Under the pieces are notes generated by a model that did not search any database, had not been told where the DNA came from, and saw only the letters and a program-made list of their open reading frames with translations. Shown here piece by piece: positions 9,325-18,394 of a DNA stretch of 64,000 nucleotides. A program made the position numbers and the translations under genes. This DNA comes from an uncultured Alphaproteobacteria bacterium (GTDB lineage: Bacteria > Pseudomonadota > Alphaproteobacteria > Rhodobacterales > Rhodobacteraceae): the NCBI GenBank assembly GCA_902537235.1, contig CACBAO010000001.1, forward strand, positions 124,001 through 188,000, written 5' to 3'. How positions within the stretch are numbered: the stretch's first letter is position 1; each line of letters starts with the position of its first letter.

Positions 9325-10230
9325 CTAAAACTGTCTGCTAACAATAAAGTTAGCAATTTGGCAAAGGTTATTAGATCGATCTTTAAAAACTGAAATAGCT
9401 TCACAAGCCTCTAGCACCAATTCAGTGGCTTTTTTCCTAGCATTATCAAGACCTAATTTTGAAACAAAGGTCGCCTTATTTTTTTCTTTATCTTTACCAG
9501 CCTTCTTTCCTAAGTTTTTTGAAGAACTAGTAACATCTAATATGTCATCAATAATTTGAAAAGCGAGGCCAATTTTAGAGGCATATAAAGAGAAAGGCTC
9601 AATGTTTTGACCAGCTATTATTGGGCCAACCTCACATGCCCATGATATCAATTTCCCAGTTTTATATTCCTGTAATTTCGAAATTTCAGTTATTTCCAGT
9701 TGTTTTTGAGAAGATTCGGCACTTATATCTAGTGCTTGCCCCAATACCATTCCGGACGCACCAGATTTGCTTGCCAACCTATAAATTAATTTATTTTTCA
9801 CTTGATCACTAACTTTAAATTGATCTTCACTGAGCGCTTCAAAACTCAAACTTTGAAGTGCATCTCCAACTAAAATGGCTGTTGCTTCGTCCCATTTCTT
9901 GTGGATAGTTGCTTGACCTCGTCGCAAATCATCATCATCCATTGATGGTAGGTCATCATGCACAAGAGAGTATGTATGAATGCACTCAATTGCGATAGCA
10001 CAAAATATAGATACATCATTTTGAATATTGAAAACCCTTGATGTCTCCATACACAACAATGGTCTTAATCTTTTTCCAGGTCCTAATATCGAATATTCAA
10101 TAGGTTTTTTTAATATTCCAAAATTTTTCGTGTCTAAAAATTTTTTGAGTTGGTGATCAAAATAAATGGAATTATTTTCAAGTAATTTTGTGAAGTTAGT
10201 TTTATCGAACTCTCTAAAGGCTTTATTCAT
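9325..10230 (-). CDS. ispA: polyprenyl synthetase, farnesyl/geranyl diphosphate synthase
   Basis: Condenses dimethylallyl and isopentenyl diphosphates to short-chain prenyl diphosphates that feed quinone and undecaprenyl synthesis. 301 residues. First Asp-rich motif DDLPSMDDDDLRRG and second QIIDDILD are intact, as are GKRLRP and the GQALD region. It overlaps the 3' end of xseB by 8 bases, the common xseB-ispA arrangement. The dxs gene that often follows is absent here; the next gene is convergent asd. Confidence 0.95.
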   Translation of the reverse strand: MNKAFREFDKTNFTKLLENNSIYFDHQLKKFLDTKNFGILKKPIEYSILGPGKRLRPLLCMETSRVFNIQNDVSIFCAIAIECIHTYSLVHDDLPSMDDDDLRRGQATIHKKWDEATAILVGDALQSLSFEALSEDQFKVSDQVKNKLIYRLASKSGASGMVLGQALDISAESSQKQLEITEISKLQEYKTGKLISWACEVGPIIAGQNIEPFSLYASKIGLAFQIIDDILDVTSSSKNLGKKAGKDKEKNKATFVSKLGLDNARKKATELVLEACEAISVFKDRSNNLCQIANFIVSRQF

Positions 10231-10468
10231 TATCGCCCACTTTTAACTCTTCTGTAACTATTTTCTCTTTGTCAGATACTTTAAGGATTTTCAACTCAGC
10301 CGTTTTTAAGAGTTTCTCGCAGTGACTTTTCAGTTTAATCCCGATTTCATAGTAAGAAATTGATTCTTCTAGGCTCAAATTCCCGTCATCTAATTGAGTT
10401 ACAAGCTCCTCTAGTTTTTTTAGTCCATCTTCAAACTTTAGTTCTTTAATTTCGTCTTCTGTAATCAT
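10223..10468 (-). CDS. xseB: exodeoxyribonuclease VII small subunit
   Basis: 81-residue small subunit of ExoVII, which with XseA degrades single-stranded DNA. The sequence is a helical, acidic coil with the family hallmark LKKLEELVTQLDDGNLSLEESI followed by a YYEIGIKLKSHCEK helix. Start ATG at 10468. Overlaps ispA by 8 bases, implying translational coupling. Divergent from fpg with a 79-base shared promoter region. Confidence 0.95.
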   Translation of the reverse strand: MITEDEIKELKFEDGLKKLEELVTQLDDGNLSLEESISYYEIGIKLKSHCEKLLKTAELKILKVSDKEKIVTEELKVGDNE

Positions 10469-10504
10469 AATAAGTCTTATGTTATTTGTAGATATACTCT
10501 ATAG

Positions 10505-10510
10505 TATAAT
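10505..10510 (+). promoter_or_regulatory. candidate -10 box for fpg
   Basis: A perfect TATAAT lies 38 bases before the fpg start in the divergent xseB/fpg gap. No good TTGACA-like -35 is visible at standard spacing, so this is only a candidate. Confidence 0.3.
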
Positions 10511-10547
10511 TTTTTAAATCAATAGCCACTTCATTTTTACAAAAAAA

Positions 10548-11381
10548 TTGCCAGAACTCCCGGAAATAGAAACAGTTAAATTGGGCATTGAGAGCACCGT
10601 TTTAGGTAGTGTTATAACTTCCACTAAAATATTTCGGCGCGACTTAAGGTTCCCTGTTGATAAGAATTTTGAAAAATTAATTATAAATAAGAGGGTTTTG
10701 AGTGTCGGTAGAAGATCAAAATACCTTCTTTTTTTTTTAAATAAAAAAACCATATTGGTCATGCATCTTGGCATGTCTGGTAAGATAAACGTGAGCATAA
10801 ATGGTGTATCTGAATATGAGCCAAGTAAACATGATCATATCACAATGTCATTTGATAATGGTGTTTTCCTCATATACAACGATCCTAGACGTTTTGGTTT
10901 TGTTGAGACAATAAAGGGTGATCTCGCTGACTATAAAAGGTTCAAATACATGGGAATAGAACCCCTTTCAAAAAAGTTTGACGCACTACATCTTTGGTCT
11001 AAAATCAAAAACTCTTCGAGAGTTTTAAAAAATATTTTTCTGGATCAAAAAGTGGTTGCTGGATTAGGAAATATATACGTTAGCGAGGCTTTGTGGGACA
11101 GTCAAATCAACCCAAAAAGGACTGGCAAAAAAACCTCTTTAGCTGATTGTAAAAAATTGGTCGTTTCCATTAAGAAAGTTCTTGAAAAAGCAATTAAATA
11201 TGGTGGTACCACTCTAAAAGATTTCAGACAGATTGGAGGGGAGGTTGGGTATTTTCAAAATAAGTTACAGGTTTATGGTAAAGAGGGAGAAGCATGTTGT
11301 CGCCGGAAGTGTAAAGGTACTATAGAGAAAGCTGTAATTAGTGGGAGAAGCACATTTTATTGTGCTACCTGCCAGAAGTAA
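10548..11381 (+). CDS. fpg: formamidopyrimidine-DNA glycosylase
   Basis: Base-excision repair enzyme removing 8-oxoguanine and formamidopyrimidines, with AP lyase activity. 277 residues. The start codon is TTG, fixed by the invariant PELPE that must follow it (Pro2 is the catalytic nucleophile, with Glu3). HLGMSG, the NIYVSEALW/GGTTLKDF blocks and a C-terminal zinc finger with Cys pairs (CRRKC ... YCATC) are present. No ribosome site is visible before the TTG, so translation may be weak. A run of ten T (10729-10738) inside the coding region is a potential slippage site. Divergent from xseB. Confidence 0.95.
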   Translation: MPELPEIETVKLGIESTVLGSVITSTKIFRRDLRFPVDKNFEKLIINKRVLSVGRRSKYLLFFLNKKTILVMHLGMSGKINVSINGVSEYEPSKHDHITMSFDNGVFLIYNDPRRFGFVETIKGDLADYKRFKYMGIEPLSKKFDALHLWSKIKNSSRVLKNIFLDQKVVAGLGNIYVSEALWDSQINPKRTGKKTSLADCKKLVVSIKKVLEKAIKYGGTTLKDFRQIGGEVGYFQNKLQVYGKEGEACCRRKCKGTIEKAVISGRSTFYCATCQK

Positions 11382-11452
11382 TTGATTATTTTCTTGATAA
11401 ATTCAGATTAGAAAATTAAAAGGATGTGCATATTATTTTTTAGGAGAGTCGA

Positions 11453-12229
11453 ATGGCTTACGAGACGCTTATCATCGAGCACGAAGAACCGATTTTGATT
11501 ATAAGGCTAAATAGACCAAATGCTTTGAATGCTTTAAATAGCAAATTGCTTGAGGAACTTAATAACGCATTAACAGATGCAGACAACAACGATTCTGTTA
11601 GAACAATTATTCTAACAGGCTCAGAGAAGGCATTCGCTGCTGGTGCTGATATCAAGGAAATGATATCCAAGAGTTTCGTCGATATGTTTTATGATAATTT
11701 TTTTTCTCACGATTTAGATAGAATTCAAGCGACCAGAAAACCGATTATTGCTGCAGTAGCTGGTTATGCCCTAGGGGGAGGGTGTGAACTGGCAATGAGA
11801 TGTGATTTTATATTAGCAGCAGATAGTGCAAAGTTCGGGCAACCAGAGATAAATTTAGGCGTTATGGCTGGTTTTGGAGGAACACAGTTGTTGTCAAAGT
11901 TCGTCGGAAAGTCTAAAGCAATGGAGATGCACCTTACAGGTAGAAATATGGACGCTGAAGAGGCTGAAAGAGCCGGATTGGTGAGTCGAGTAGTTCCTGC
12001 TGAGAGTCTTTTAAAGGAAGCAAAAGCTGTTGCTCTTAAAATCGCAGAAAAATCTATGTTATCAACGGTAGGAATAAAAGAATCGATAAACCGTTCATTT
12101 GAAATTGGAATGTCGGAGGGCATATTATTTGAGAGACGTATATTCAACGCTCTATTTTCAACCGACGATAAAAAAGAAGGAATGTCAGCTTTTATAGAAA
12201 AAAGAACACCGAAGTTTGAAGACAAATAG
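11453..12229 (+). CDS. enoyl-CoA hydratase
   Basis: 258-residue crotonase hydrating trans-2-enoyl-CoA in beta-oxidation. Both catalytic glutamates of true hydratases are present: Glu112 in GGGCELAM and Glu132 in FGQPEINLG; AAGADIKEM forms the CoA/oxyanion pocket. AGGAGA is placed 8 bases before the ATG. It lies between fpg and rpsT, a placement shared by many alphaproteobacteria just upstream of dnaA. Confidence 0.93.
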   Translation: MAYETLIIEHEEPILIIRLNRPNALNALNSKLLEELNNALTDADNNDSVRTIILTGSEKAFAAGADIKEMISKSFVDMFYDNFFSHDLDRIQATRKPIIAAVAGYALGGGCELAMRCDFILAADSAKFGQPEINLGVMAGFGGTQLLSKFVGKSKAMEMHLTGRNMDAEEAERAGLVSRVVPAESLLKEAKAVALKIAEKSMLSTVGIKESINRSFEIGMSEGILFERRIFNALFSTDDKKEGMSAFIEKRTPKFEDK

Positions 12230-12240
12230 CAGTTCGCTTG

Positions 12241-12269
12241 TTGACAATTACAGCCCTATTGTGTAATTG
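12241..12269 (+). promoter_or_regulatory. sigma-70-type promoter for rpsT
   Basis: Perfect -35 TTGACA at 12241-12246, a 17-base spacer and TAATTG at 12264-12269 as -10, placing transcription start about 20 bases before the rpsT ATG. It lies between the stop of the enoyl-CoA hydratase gene and rpsT, consistent with independent high expression of a ribosomal protein. Confidence 0.6.
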
Positions 12270-12295
12270 GTTGCGTATGAAGGAGAACAATAAAA

Positions 12296-12568
12296 ATGCC
12301 AAATAAAGCATCAGCTAAAAAAAGATTGAGACAAACGGTTAGAAAAACTACCGAAAACAAGAATAGAAAAACCAGAATTAAAACATTCGTAAAGAGAGTT
12401 GAGCGAGCGATAGCACAAGGTGATCAAGATGCTGCAAATGGTGTTCTAAGGACGGCACAGTCAGAAATCATGAGAGGCGTAACAAAGGGTGTTCTCCACA
12501 AAAATTCTGCAAGTCGAAAAGTATCTAGATTAAATTCAAAGGTTAAAGGCTTAAAAAAAGCAAGTTAG
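12296..12568 (+). CDS. rpsT: 30S ribosomal protein S20
   Basis: 90-residue, very basic helical protein that binds 16S rRNA in the body of the small subunit. Starts MPNKASAKKRLRQ and ends in the NSASRKVSRLNSKVK block typical of S20. AAGGAGA lies 10 bases before the ATG and a strong promoter precedes it. No clear terminator hairpin follows; only an A/T-rich tract is seen at 12570-12590. Confidence 0.98.
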   Translation: MPNKASAKKRLRQTVRKTTENKNRKTRIKTFVKRVERAIAQGDQDAANGVLRTAQSEIMRGVTKGVLHKNSASRKVSRLNSKVKGLKKAS

Positions 12569-12669
12569 ATTAAAAATTTTTTTCAGTTGTTGCTAGAATC
12601 CTTTTGCAAGGTTATCTTACAGCCTAGAATTACTACTAAGTAAAAAAACAGAACGTAAATATTCTGGCT

Positions 12670-12675
12670 TATAAT
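12670..12675 (+). promoter_or_regulatory. candidate -10 box close to the rhodanese start
   Basis: Perfect TATAAT only 10 bases before the proposed TTG start of the rhodanese gene. If used, the transcript would have almost no leader. No -35 match is visible. Confidence 0.25.
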
Positions 12676-12685
12676 AGGTTTCGAT

Positions 12686-13108
12686 TTGGTTGAGAATATA
12701 AATTCAAAAGAAGCTTTTGATCTTCTACGGAAAGATGAAAATGCACTTTTGATTGATGTAAGAACTAAGAAAGAGCATTTGGCAGTTGGAATACCTGATC
12801 TAAAAGAAATCGGAAAAGAGACACATTTAATAGAATGGAAAAACTCAATATTTCCAGTATATCAAAAACACTTTGTAAACGATATTAACGAAAATTTAGG
12901 CCTTCGTGACGAAGGAAAATATATTTTTATATGTAGATCTGGAATTAGATCAAATTTCGCTGCATTAACTGTAGAAGAATCGTTTGATTCAGGTAATTAT
13001 AATGTTAGGTGTTTTAATGTTGAGGATGGCTTTGAAGGAAATGAACAACATTTAGGCTATCCTCAAAAACTAACCGGATGGAAGAACTTGGGCTTGCCCT
13101 GGAAGTAG
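12686..13108 (+). CDS. rhodanese-like domain protein
   Basis: Single-domain 140-residue rhodanese with LLIDVRTKKEH near the N-terminus and the active loop ICRSGIRS, in which Cys83 would carry persulfide. Cytosolic. The start is TTG at 12686, the only start codon that keeps the first domain strand; no ribosome site precedes it, so a leaderless or weakly translated message is possible. It sits between rpsT and dnaA, 9 bases before the dnaA ATG. The sulfur acceptor is not identifiable from sequence. Confidence 0.85.
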   Translation: MVENINSKEAFDLLRKDENALLIDVRTKKEHLAVGIPDLKEIGKETHLIEWKNSIFPVYQKHFVNDINENLGLRDEGKYIFICRSGIRSNFAALTVEESFDSGNYNVRCFNVEDGFEGNEQHLGYPQKLTGWKNLGLPWK

Positions 13109-13117
13109 AGTTAATTG

Positions 13118-14482
13118 ATGGAAAAAGATGAGTGGTCAAAAGTAAAGGAGTTTGTGAAGAGTAATATAGGTGAAAGCGCTCATACAAACTGGATACAGCC
13201 TATTGAACTTAAAGAGATTAAAGGTTCTGTTGCAAAATTTAAGGTTCCAACGAGGTTTATCGGGACTTGGGTACACAGAAATTATGGCGACCATATAATA
13301 CAAGGATTTAAAAACCAGAAACTGAGTATAAGTAGGCTTGAGTTCATTACCTCCTCAGATAAAACATCAGCCCGGAATAAAGTCCCAGATAAAAGTATAT
13401 CAAAAAAAAGTGACCAGAAATCTGAGGAAACTCAACTCGACTTACCAAGCTCACCTCTAGACGCCAGATTTACATTTGATAAATTTGTGGTTGGAAAACC
13501 AAACGAGTTAGCACATGCAGCAGCGAAAAGAGTTTCAGATGGAGGAAAGGTGACGTTTAACCCTTTATTCTTATATGGAGGAGTAGGTTTGGGGAAAACC
13601 CATCTAATGCATTCTATTGCTTGGGCTACAAAAGAAAAAAGTAAGAAAGCAAGGATATTATATCTATCTGCAGAACAGTTTATGTATAGATTCGTTCAAG
13701 CCTTGAGATTTAAGGATATGCATGGTTTCAAAAAGTTATTTAGATCAGTAGATGTTTTGATGGTAGACGATGTTCAGTTCATAGCTGGAAAGGAATCAAC
13801 CCAAGATGAATTCTTTCATACATTTAATGCCCTCATAGAACATGGAAAACAGATTGTTATATCAGCTGACAGAGCGCCTGGTGAAATTGATGGTTTAGAA
13901 GAGAGAATTAAATCCAGACTAGCTTGGGGTCTAGTCGTTGATGTACATCCAACAGATTACGAATTGAGGTTAGGCATTTTGCAAGCAAAAGCTGAAATTC
14001 AAATGGAACTGAATAGAGACGTAAAAATTGATGAAGGTATATTAGAGTATTTAGCCCATAAAATTTCTTCAAATGTCAGAGTTTTAGAAGGTGCACTTAC
14101 GAGGCTATTTGCTTTTGCATCGCTAGTTGGAAAAGAAATAAATATCGATTTAGTTCAAGAATGCTTGTCAGATATTCTTAGAACATCAGAGCGAAAAGTT
14201 ACTATTGAAGAGATAATTAGAAAAGTTGCTGAGCACTATAATCTCAGAATGTCAGATTTGATATCTGCACGAAGAGCAAGGGTGGTAGCTAGGCCGAGAC
14301 AAATAGCTATGTTTTTGTCGAAAAGTCTTACCTCAAAATCTTTGCCAGAAATTGGAAGAAAATTTGGAGGAAGAGATCATACAACTGTTATACACGCGGT
14401 TAAGAAGATTGAAGAACTGAAACTCGTTGATGTACAGGTCGCCGATGAGGTTGAAATTTTGCGTAGAACTCTTGAGGCATAA
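13118..14482 (+). CDS. dnaA: chromosomal replication initiator protein DnaA
   Basis: AAA+ initiator that binds DnaA boxes and melts the origin. ATG at 13118 gives 454 residues (a TTG 3 bases earlier is in frame). Domain I lies at ~1-80 (EWSKVKEFVKS), a short charged linker at ~85-115, AAA+ at ~115-330 with Walker A GGVGLGKTH and Walker B LMVDDVQF, and domain IV with the DNA-binding signature GRDHTTVIHAVKKI. Followed by dnaN and recF. No cluster of TTATCCACA-type boxes is seen in the flanking gaps, so the origin is probably elsewhere. Confidence 0.98.
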   Translation: MEKDEWSKVKEFVKSNIGESAHTNWIQPIELKEIKGSVAKFKVPTRFIGTWVHRNYGDHIIQGFKNQKLSISRLEFITSSDKTSARNKVPDKSISKKSDQKSEETQLDLPSSPLDARFTFDKFVVGKPNELAHAAAKRVSDGGKVTFNPLFLYGGVGLGKTHLMHSIAWATKEKSKKARILYLSAEQFMYRFVQALRFKDMHGFKKLFRSVDVLMVDDVQFIAGKESTQDEFFHTFNALIEHGKQIVISADRAPGEIDGLEERIKSRLAWGLVVDVHPTDYELRLGILQAKAEIQMELNRDVKIDEGILEYLAHKISSNVRVLEGALTRLFAFASLVGKEINIDLVQECLSDILRTSERKVTIEEIIRKVAEHYNLRMSDLISARRARVVARPRQIAMFLSKSLTSKSLPEIGRKFGGRDHTTVIHAVKKIEELKLVDVQVADEVEILRRTLEA

Positions 14483-14555
14483 AATTTTTTTCTTTATTAT
14501 TCCATTTAAAAAAGGATAATATTCGTCCAATACATTTTTTGGGTATGAAGCAAAA

Positions 14556-15674
14556 ATGAAGATTAGTGTAGAAAGAAACGACCTACTTAGGTCAATGAGC
14601 CGAGCTCAGGCCATTGTGGAAAGAAGAACTACTATTCCCATTTTATCAAATGTCTTAATTGAAGCCAGAGAAAATAGTCTGACTTTAAGAGCTACAGACT
14701 TAGACATAGAACTATTGGATTCCGTCAAAGCGGTAGTTGAAAAAGAGGGAGCTGTTACAGTTGGCGCGCATACCTTCTATGAGATACTTAGAAAAGTTCC
14801 CGATGGTTCTAGAGTCTTGATAGATCTTGATCCGTTGAATCAGAAAATAAATGTTAAAGCTGGCCGTTCTACTTTCTCATTAACAACAATATCTGTAGAT
14901 GATTTTCCATTGATGGCATCATCGGAATATGATTTTTCTTTCTCTATAAAGGTTGAAGAATTAAAGAGGCTTTTTGAAAAAGTAAAGTTTGCTATGTCTA
15001 TGGAGGAAACAAGATTTTATCTTAACGGTGTTTTTTTGCATGAGTTTATTGATCTAGACACCAAACTTATGCGTACTGTGGCTACGGATGGTCATCGACT
15101 TGCAAAAATAGACTCTATATTACCAGAAAATGCTAGCGGAATGCCTGGAGTAATTGTACCACGAAAAACAGTTTCTGAATTAAGAATGATATATGAAACC
15201 ACCGAGGAAATGGTAAAAATCTCCGTTTCTGAAACTAAAATACGTTTTTCAAACTCAGTGTTATCTTTAACATCTAAGGTAGTGGATGGTTCATTCCCTG
15301 ATTATGATAGAGTCATTCCAAAAAATAATGCAAAAAGATTGGTTATTGATGCTTCAGAATTTGCTAAGTCTGTAGATAGAGTAGCAACTGTTTCATCAGA
15401 GCGCGCCAGGGCGGTCAAACTTAGCTTAAGCAAAGAAAAACTTATTTTATCTGTTAATGCTCCAGAGACAGGATTAGCGATAGAGGAAATTCCAGTTGTC
15501 TATGAAGGAGAAGAAATTGAAATTGGATTTAATGCTAAATATCTTCAAGAAATTTCTAATCAAGTAGAAAGTGGGGAAGCAATTTTTCTATTCAATGACG
15601 TAGGGGATCCTGCTCTTATGAAAGATAATAATGACGATACTGCAGTTTATGTTGTTATGCCCATGCGTGTTTAG
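14556..15674 (+). CDS. dnaN: DNA polymerase III beta sliding clamp
   Basis: 372-residue processivity clamp with three repeated clamp folds. Marks include the N-terminal RTTIPILSNVLIEA, VATDGHRLA in the second domain, VVDGSFPDYDRVIP, and the C-terminal YVVMPMRV with the hydrophobic binding pocket end. Lies 73 bases after dnaA and 15 before recF, the classic arrangement. Confidence 0.98.
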   Translation: MKISVERNDLLRSMSRAQAIVERRTTIPILSNVLIEARENSLTLRATDLDIELLDSVKAVVEKEGAVTVGAHTFYEILRKVPDGSRVLIDLDPLNQKINVKAGRSTFSLTTISVDDFPLMASSEYDFSFSIKVEELKRLFEKVKFAMSMEETRFYLNGVFLHEFIDLDTKLMRTVATDGHRLAKIDSILPENASGMPGVIVPRKTVSELRMIYETTEEMVKISVSETKIRFSNSVLSLTSKVVDGSFPDYDRVIPKNNAKRLVIDASEFAKSVDRVATVSSERARAVKLSLSKEKLILSVNAPETGLAIEEIPVVYEGEEIEIGFNAKYLQEISNQVESGEAIFLFNDVGDPALMKDNNDDTAVYVVMPMRV

Positions 15675-15689
15675 ACCATCCAAATTGAG

Positions 15690-16769
15690 ATGAGTTTGGT
15701 GGGAATAGATAAACTCAAAGTAAATAATTTTAGATCGTATAAAGCTTTAGAACTTGCATTTGACTCTATTCCTACAGTGGTTTATGGAAAAAACGGAGTC
15801 GGAAAGACAAACCTTTTGGAGGCCATATCACTCTTATACCCTGGAAAGGGTATAAGGAGATCCAGTTTTCAAGATATGATAAACAAGACTGATAATTATC
15901 CCTGGAAAGTTGAGGCCATATGCCGTGCAACAAATAATCTATTTGAACTTGAGACTTCTAGCGACGGAAAAGGAAGAGTTGTAAAAATAGATGGAAAAAA
16001 AGTGCCTCAGAATAATCTTAGTTCTAATATGAAAATTATATGGTTTTTACCACCAATGGACAGGATTTGGATGGAAACCTCGAGGGACAGAAGAAAGTTT
16101 TTAGATAGAATGGTATTTAGTATTGATATTAAGCATGCAAAAAGATGTGCCCAGTATGAAAAACTGCTCAGGAACAGGAATAGGATGCTTAAAGACCGTG
16201 TAGAGGACAGCTCTTGGTACCTTTCTATTGAAAAGGAAATGGCCATACTTGGGTTTGAAATAGATAATTGTAGACGAAATTTTATTGAAAAACTTAATAC
16301 AGTTTTAACTGAAAAGAATAATTATTTTCCGCTAATCAAGCTCAGTCTAAAAGATGATCCTATAGAAAACAAGGAAGTGTTTTTTGAAAATTTGATTAGC
16401 CAGAGGGGGAAGGACCTAGCATATGGTAAGACAAATTGTGGTCCTCACACAAATGATTTGCAAGGATTTTATTTGGAAAAGGAAATAGATACAAAATACT
16501 GTTCTACAGGCGAACAAAAGCTTTCGATAATTTCTATTATTTTATCCAATGCAAAATTGATCAAAGAGCAACACAAAATCTCTCCTATTTTGCTCCTGGA
16601 CGAAATAACTGCTCATCTGGATGAGGTACGCAAAGAGAATCTATTTTCAGAACTAGTATCTTTGGAAAGCCAATTTTTTATTTCAGGAACAGAGGTAAGT
16701 ATATTTAATTCATTAAGCACAAAGGCAAAATTTTTGGAACTGGACGAAAGCCAAAAATTTGTCGCCTAG
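15690..16769 (+). CDS. recF: DNA replication/repair protein RecF
   Basis: SMC-like ATPase that loads RecA at gaps with RecOR. 359 residues. LKVNNFRSYKALELAF is the typical start; Walker A GKNGVGKTN (residues ~33-41), ABC signature STGEQK, and Walker B ILLLDEITAHLDE. The C-terminus is short. It ends overlapping by 4 bases the stop of the convergent 2-hydroxyacid oxidase gene. gyrB, which often follows in relatives, is not here. Confidence 0.95.
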   Translation: MSLVGIDKLKVNNFRSYKALELAFDSIPTVVYGKNGVGKTNLLEAISLLYPGKGIRRSSFQDMINKTDNYPWKVEAICRATNNLFELETSSDGKGRVVKIDGKKVPQNNLSSNMKIIWFLPPMDRIWMETSRDRRKFLDRMVFSIDIKHAKRCAQYEKLLRNRNRMLKDRVEDSSWYLSIEKEMAILGFEIDNCRRNFIEKLNTVLTEKNNYFPLIKLSLKDDPIENKEVFFENLISQRGKDLAYGKTNCGPHTNDLQGFYLEKEIDTKYCSTGEQKLSIISIILSNAKLIKEQHKISPILLLDEITAHLDEVRKENLFSELVSLESQFFISGTEVSIFNSLSTKAKFLELDESQKFVA

Positions 16770-17917
16770 TTTTTCTCAAAAAATGGACAATCTTTAATAA
16801 TATCTCTACTAACGTCTTTTATATCTCTTCTGCCACAGAGTGCCATTGTCATATCAAGCTCTTTGTTTAAAATTTCTAAAGCATTCATAACGCCCTCTTT
16901 CCCTTTTGCTGACAGACCATAGACAAAGGATCTGCCAATCATTACACCTTCAGCTCCTAAGGCAATAGCTTTCAGAATATCCTGTCCAGAAGAGATACCC
17001 CCATCCATCAGTATTTCTATATCGGATACTGCTTTCTTTATTTCTGGAAGTGTCGAAATAGAACTATTAACGCCATCTAATTGCCTTCCTCCATGATTAG
17101 AAACCACCAAAGCATCCGCACCACATTTTTGTGCCATTTTAGCGTCATCTGGGTCCATGATCCCTTTAATAATTAGCTTGCCTCCCCACCAGTCTTTTAT
17201 TCTCTTGACATCATCCCAGTTAAGTTTTGGGTCAAATTGACTTTGTACCCATTTAGTTAGAGAGGTTAGGTTTTTGATATCTTTTACATGACCCATAATA
17301 TTTCCGAAGGTTCTATTTTTTGATCTTACCATTTCAAAACACCAATTTGGTTTTGATATCAAGTCAAAAACATTAGACATTTTTATCTTGATAGGCACTG
17401 ATAAACCATTCCTTATATCGGCGTGCCTTTGGCCTAGTATTTGTAAGTCCAAAGTAAGCACCAATGCTGAGCATTCTGCTGCTTTTGCTCTTTCAACTAA
17501 TCGTTTGGCAAAATCGTGATCTCTCATTACATAAAGTTGAAACCAAAATGGTTTTGAAGTATTTCTCGCAACTTCTTCTATTGAACAAATCGACATGGTA
17601 GAAAGTGTAAAAGGAACTCCGAAGCTCTCCGCTGCTTGTGCTGCCAATATCTCACCATTTGCTTTTTGCATGCCGAGCAAACCTACTGGAGCTAAAGCAA
17701 CTGGCATCCTGTAGTCTGTACCTAATAAACTCTTCCTAGTATTTCTATTAGAAATATCGACGGCAACCCTCTGTCTAAAGGAAATTTTTTTAAAATCGTT
17801 ACTGTTGTCTTTCAAAGTAGACTCTGTCCAAGAACCTGACAGAACATATTCGTGAAATGCTTTAGGAACTTTTTTTCTTGCTTCGTTCTTAAGATCGTCA
17901 ATAGTGAGAAATTCCAT
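16766..17917 (-). CDS. FMN-dependent alpha-hydroxy acid dehydrogenase (LldD-like)
   Basis: 383-residue TIM-barrel flavoenzyme oxidising an L-2-hydroxy acid such as lactate. Visible marks are LAPVGLLGM, WFQLYV, TLDLQILGQRHADIRNG, LIIKGI, SNHGGRQLDG with the catalytic His and substrate Arg, DGGISSGQDILKA and GRSFVYGLSA. Membrane-anchoring is not evident. Last gene of the minus-strand run containing the methanethiol oxidase (12 bases after the CoA-binding gene). A second family member lies at 26575-27690. Whether it is a dehydrogenase feeding quinones or an oxidase making peroxide cannot be decided. Confidence 0.9.
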   Translation of the reverse strand: MEFLTIDDLKNEARKKVPKAFHEYVLSGSWTESTLKDNSNDFKKISFRQRVAVDISNRNTRKSLLGTDYRMPVALAPVGLLGMQKANGEILAAQAAESFGVPFTLSTMSICSIEEVARNTSKPFWFQLYVMRDHDFAKRLVERAKAAECSALVLTLDLQILGQRHADIRNGLSVPIKIKMSNVFDLISKPNWCFEMVRSKNRTFGNIMGHVKDIKNLTSLTKWVQSQFDPKLNWDDVKRIKDWWGGKLIIKGIMDPDDAKMAQKCGADALVVSNHGGRQLDGVNSSISTLPEIKKAVSDIEILMDGGISSGQDILKAIALGAEGVMIGRSFVYGLSAKGKEGVMNALEILNKELDMTMALCGRRDIKDVSRDIIKDCPFFEKN

Positions 17918-17929
17918 GTGACACTCTCT

Positions 17930-18394
17930 TTAAATCTTAAGGTCTAATCTGGGTTTCCAAAAGGGACGAAAGAGTTCAATTTTGGGACATCTATTCATTA
18001 TAACTTTTAACCCAGCTTTCTTTGCTGTCTCTGCAGCTTCGTCATCGTAAACTCCTATTTGACCCCAAAGCACTTTTGCTTTTATTTCAATTGCTTCTTT
18101 TGCTACCGATAAAAGCTCTTCTTTTCTTCGAAATACCTGTACCATATCAACTGGCTTATCTATTTGCTTTAGACTGCGAAAGACTTTGAGACCTCTAATC
18201 TCTTTAATATTCGGATTTGGGTTAACAGGTAACATTTCATATCCAGTTTCATGCAACACCCTTAAAACACCATAGCTAAATTTTGTCTTATCCCCACTAG
18301 CTCCGACCATAGCAATAGTTTTGACGGACTTCAGAATGTCTTCGATATAACCTTTGGGATAATTGTATATGTGGTCTATATCAGCTTCGGGCAT
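17930..18394 (-). CDS. CoA-binding domain protein (YccU-like)
   Basis: 154-residue Rossmann-fold protein of the succinyl-CoA-ligase-like CoA-binding family. VKTIAMVGASGDKTKFSYGV near the N-terminus, LPVNPN and the VLWGQIGVYDDEAAETAKKAG / MNRCPKIE ending are typical. The role of this family is unknown. Its ATG overlaps the ferredoxin stop by one base (TAATG), so translation is coupled. It belongs to the methanethiol-oxidase run. Confidence 0.85.
   Translation of the reverse strand: MPEADIDHIYNYPKGYIEDILKSVKTIAMVGASGDKTKFSYGVLRVLHETGYEMLPVNPNPNIKEIRGLKVFRSLKQIDKPVDMVQVFRRKEELLSVAKEAIEIKAKVLWGQIGVYDDEAAETAKKAGLKVIMNRCPKIELFRPFWKPRLDLKI

Noticed and set aside
11764-12225. Minus-strand open frame (about 153 codons) opposite the enoyl-CoA hydratase gene
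   Set aside because: Low-complexity Ser/Ala/Pro-rich translation typical of an antisense shadow of a conserved gene.
12569-12685. Origin of replication or terminator between rpsT and the rhodanese gene
   Set aside because: Only A/T-rich sequence and a TTATCTTACA-like match are present; no box cluster and no GC stem followed by T run.
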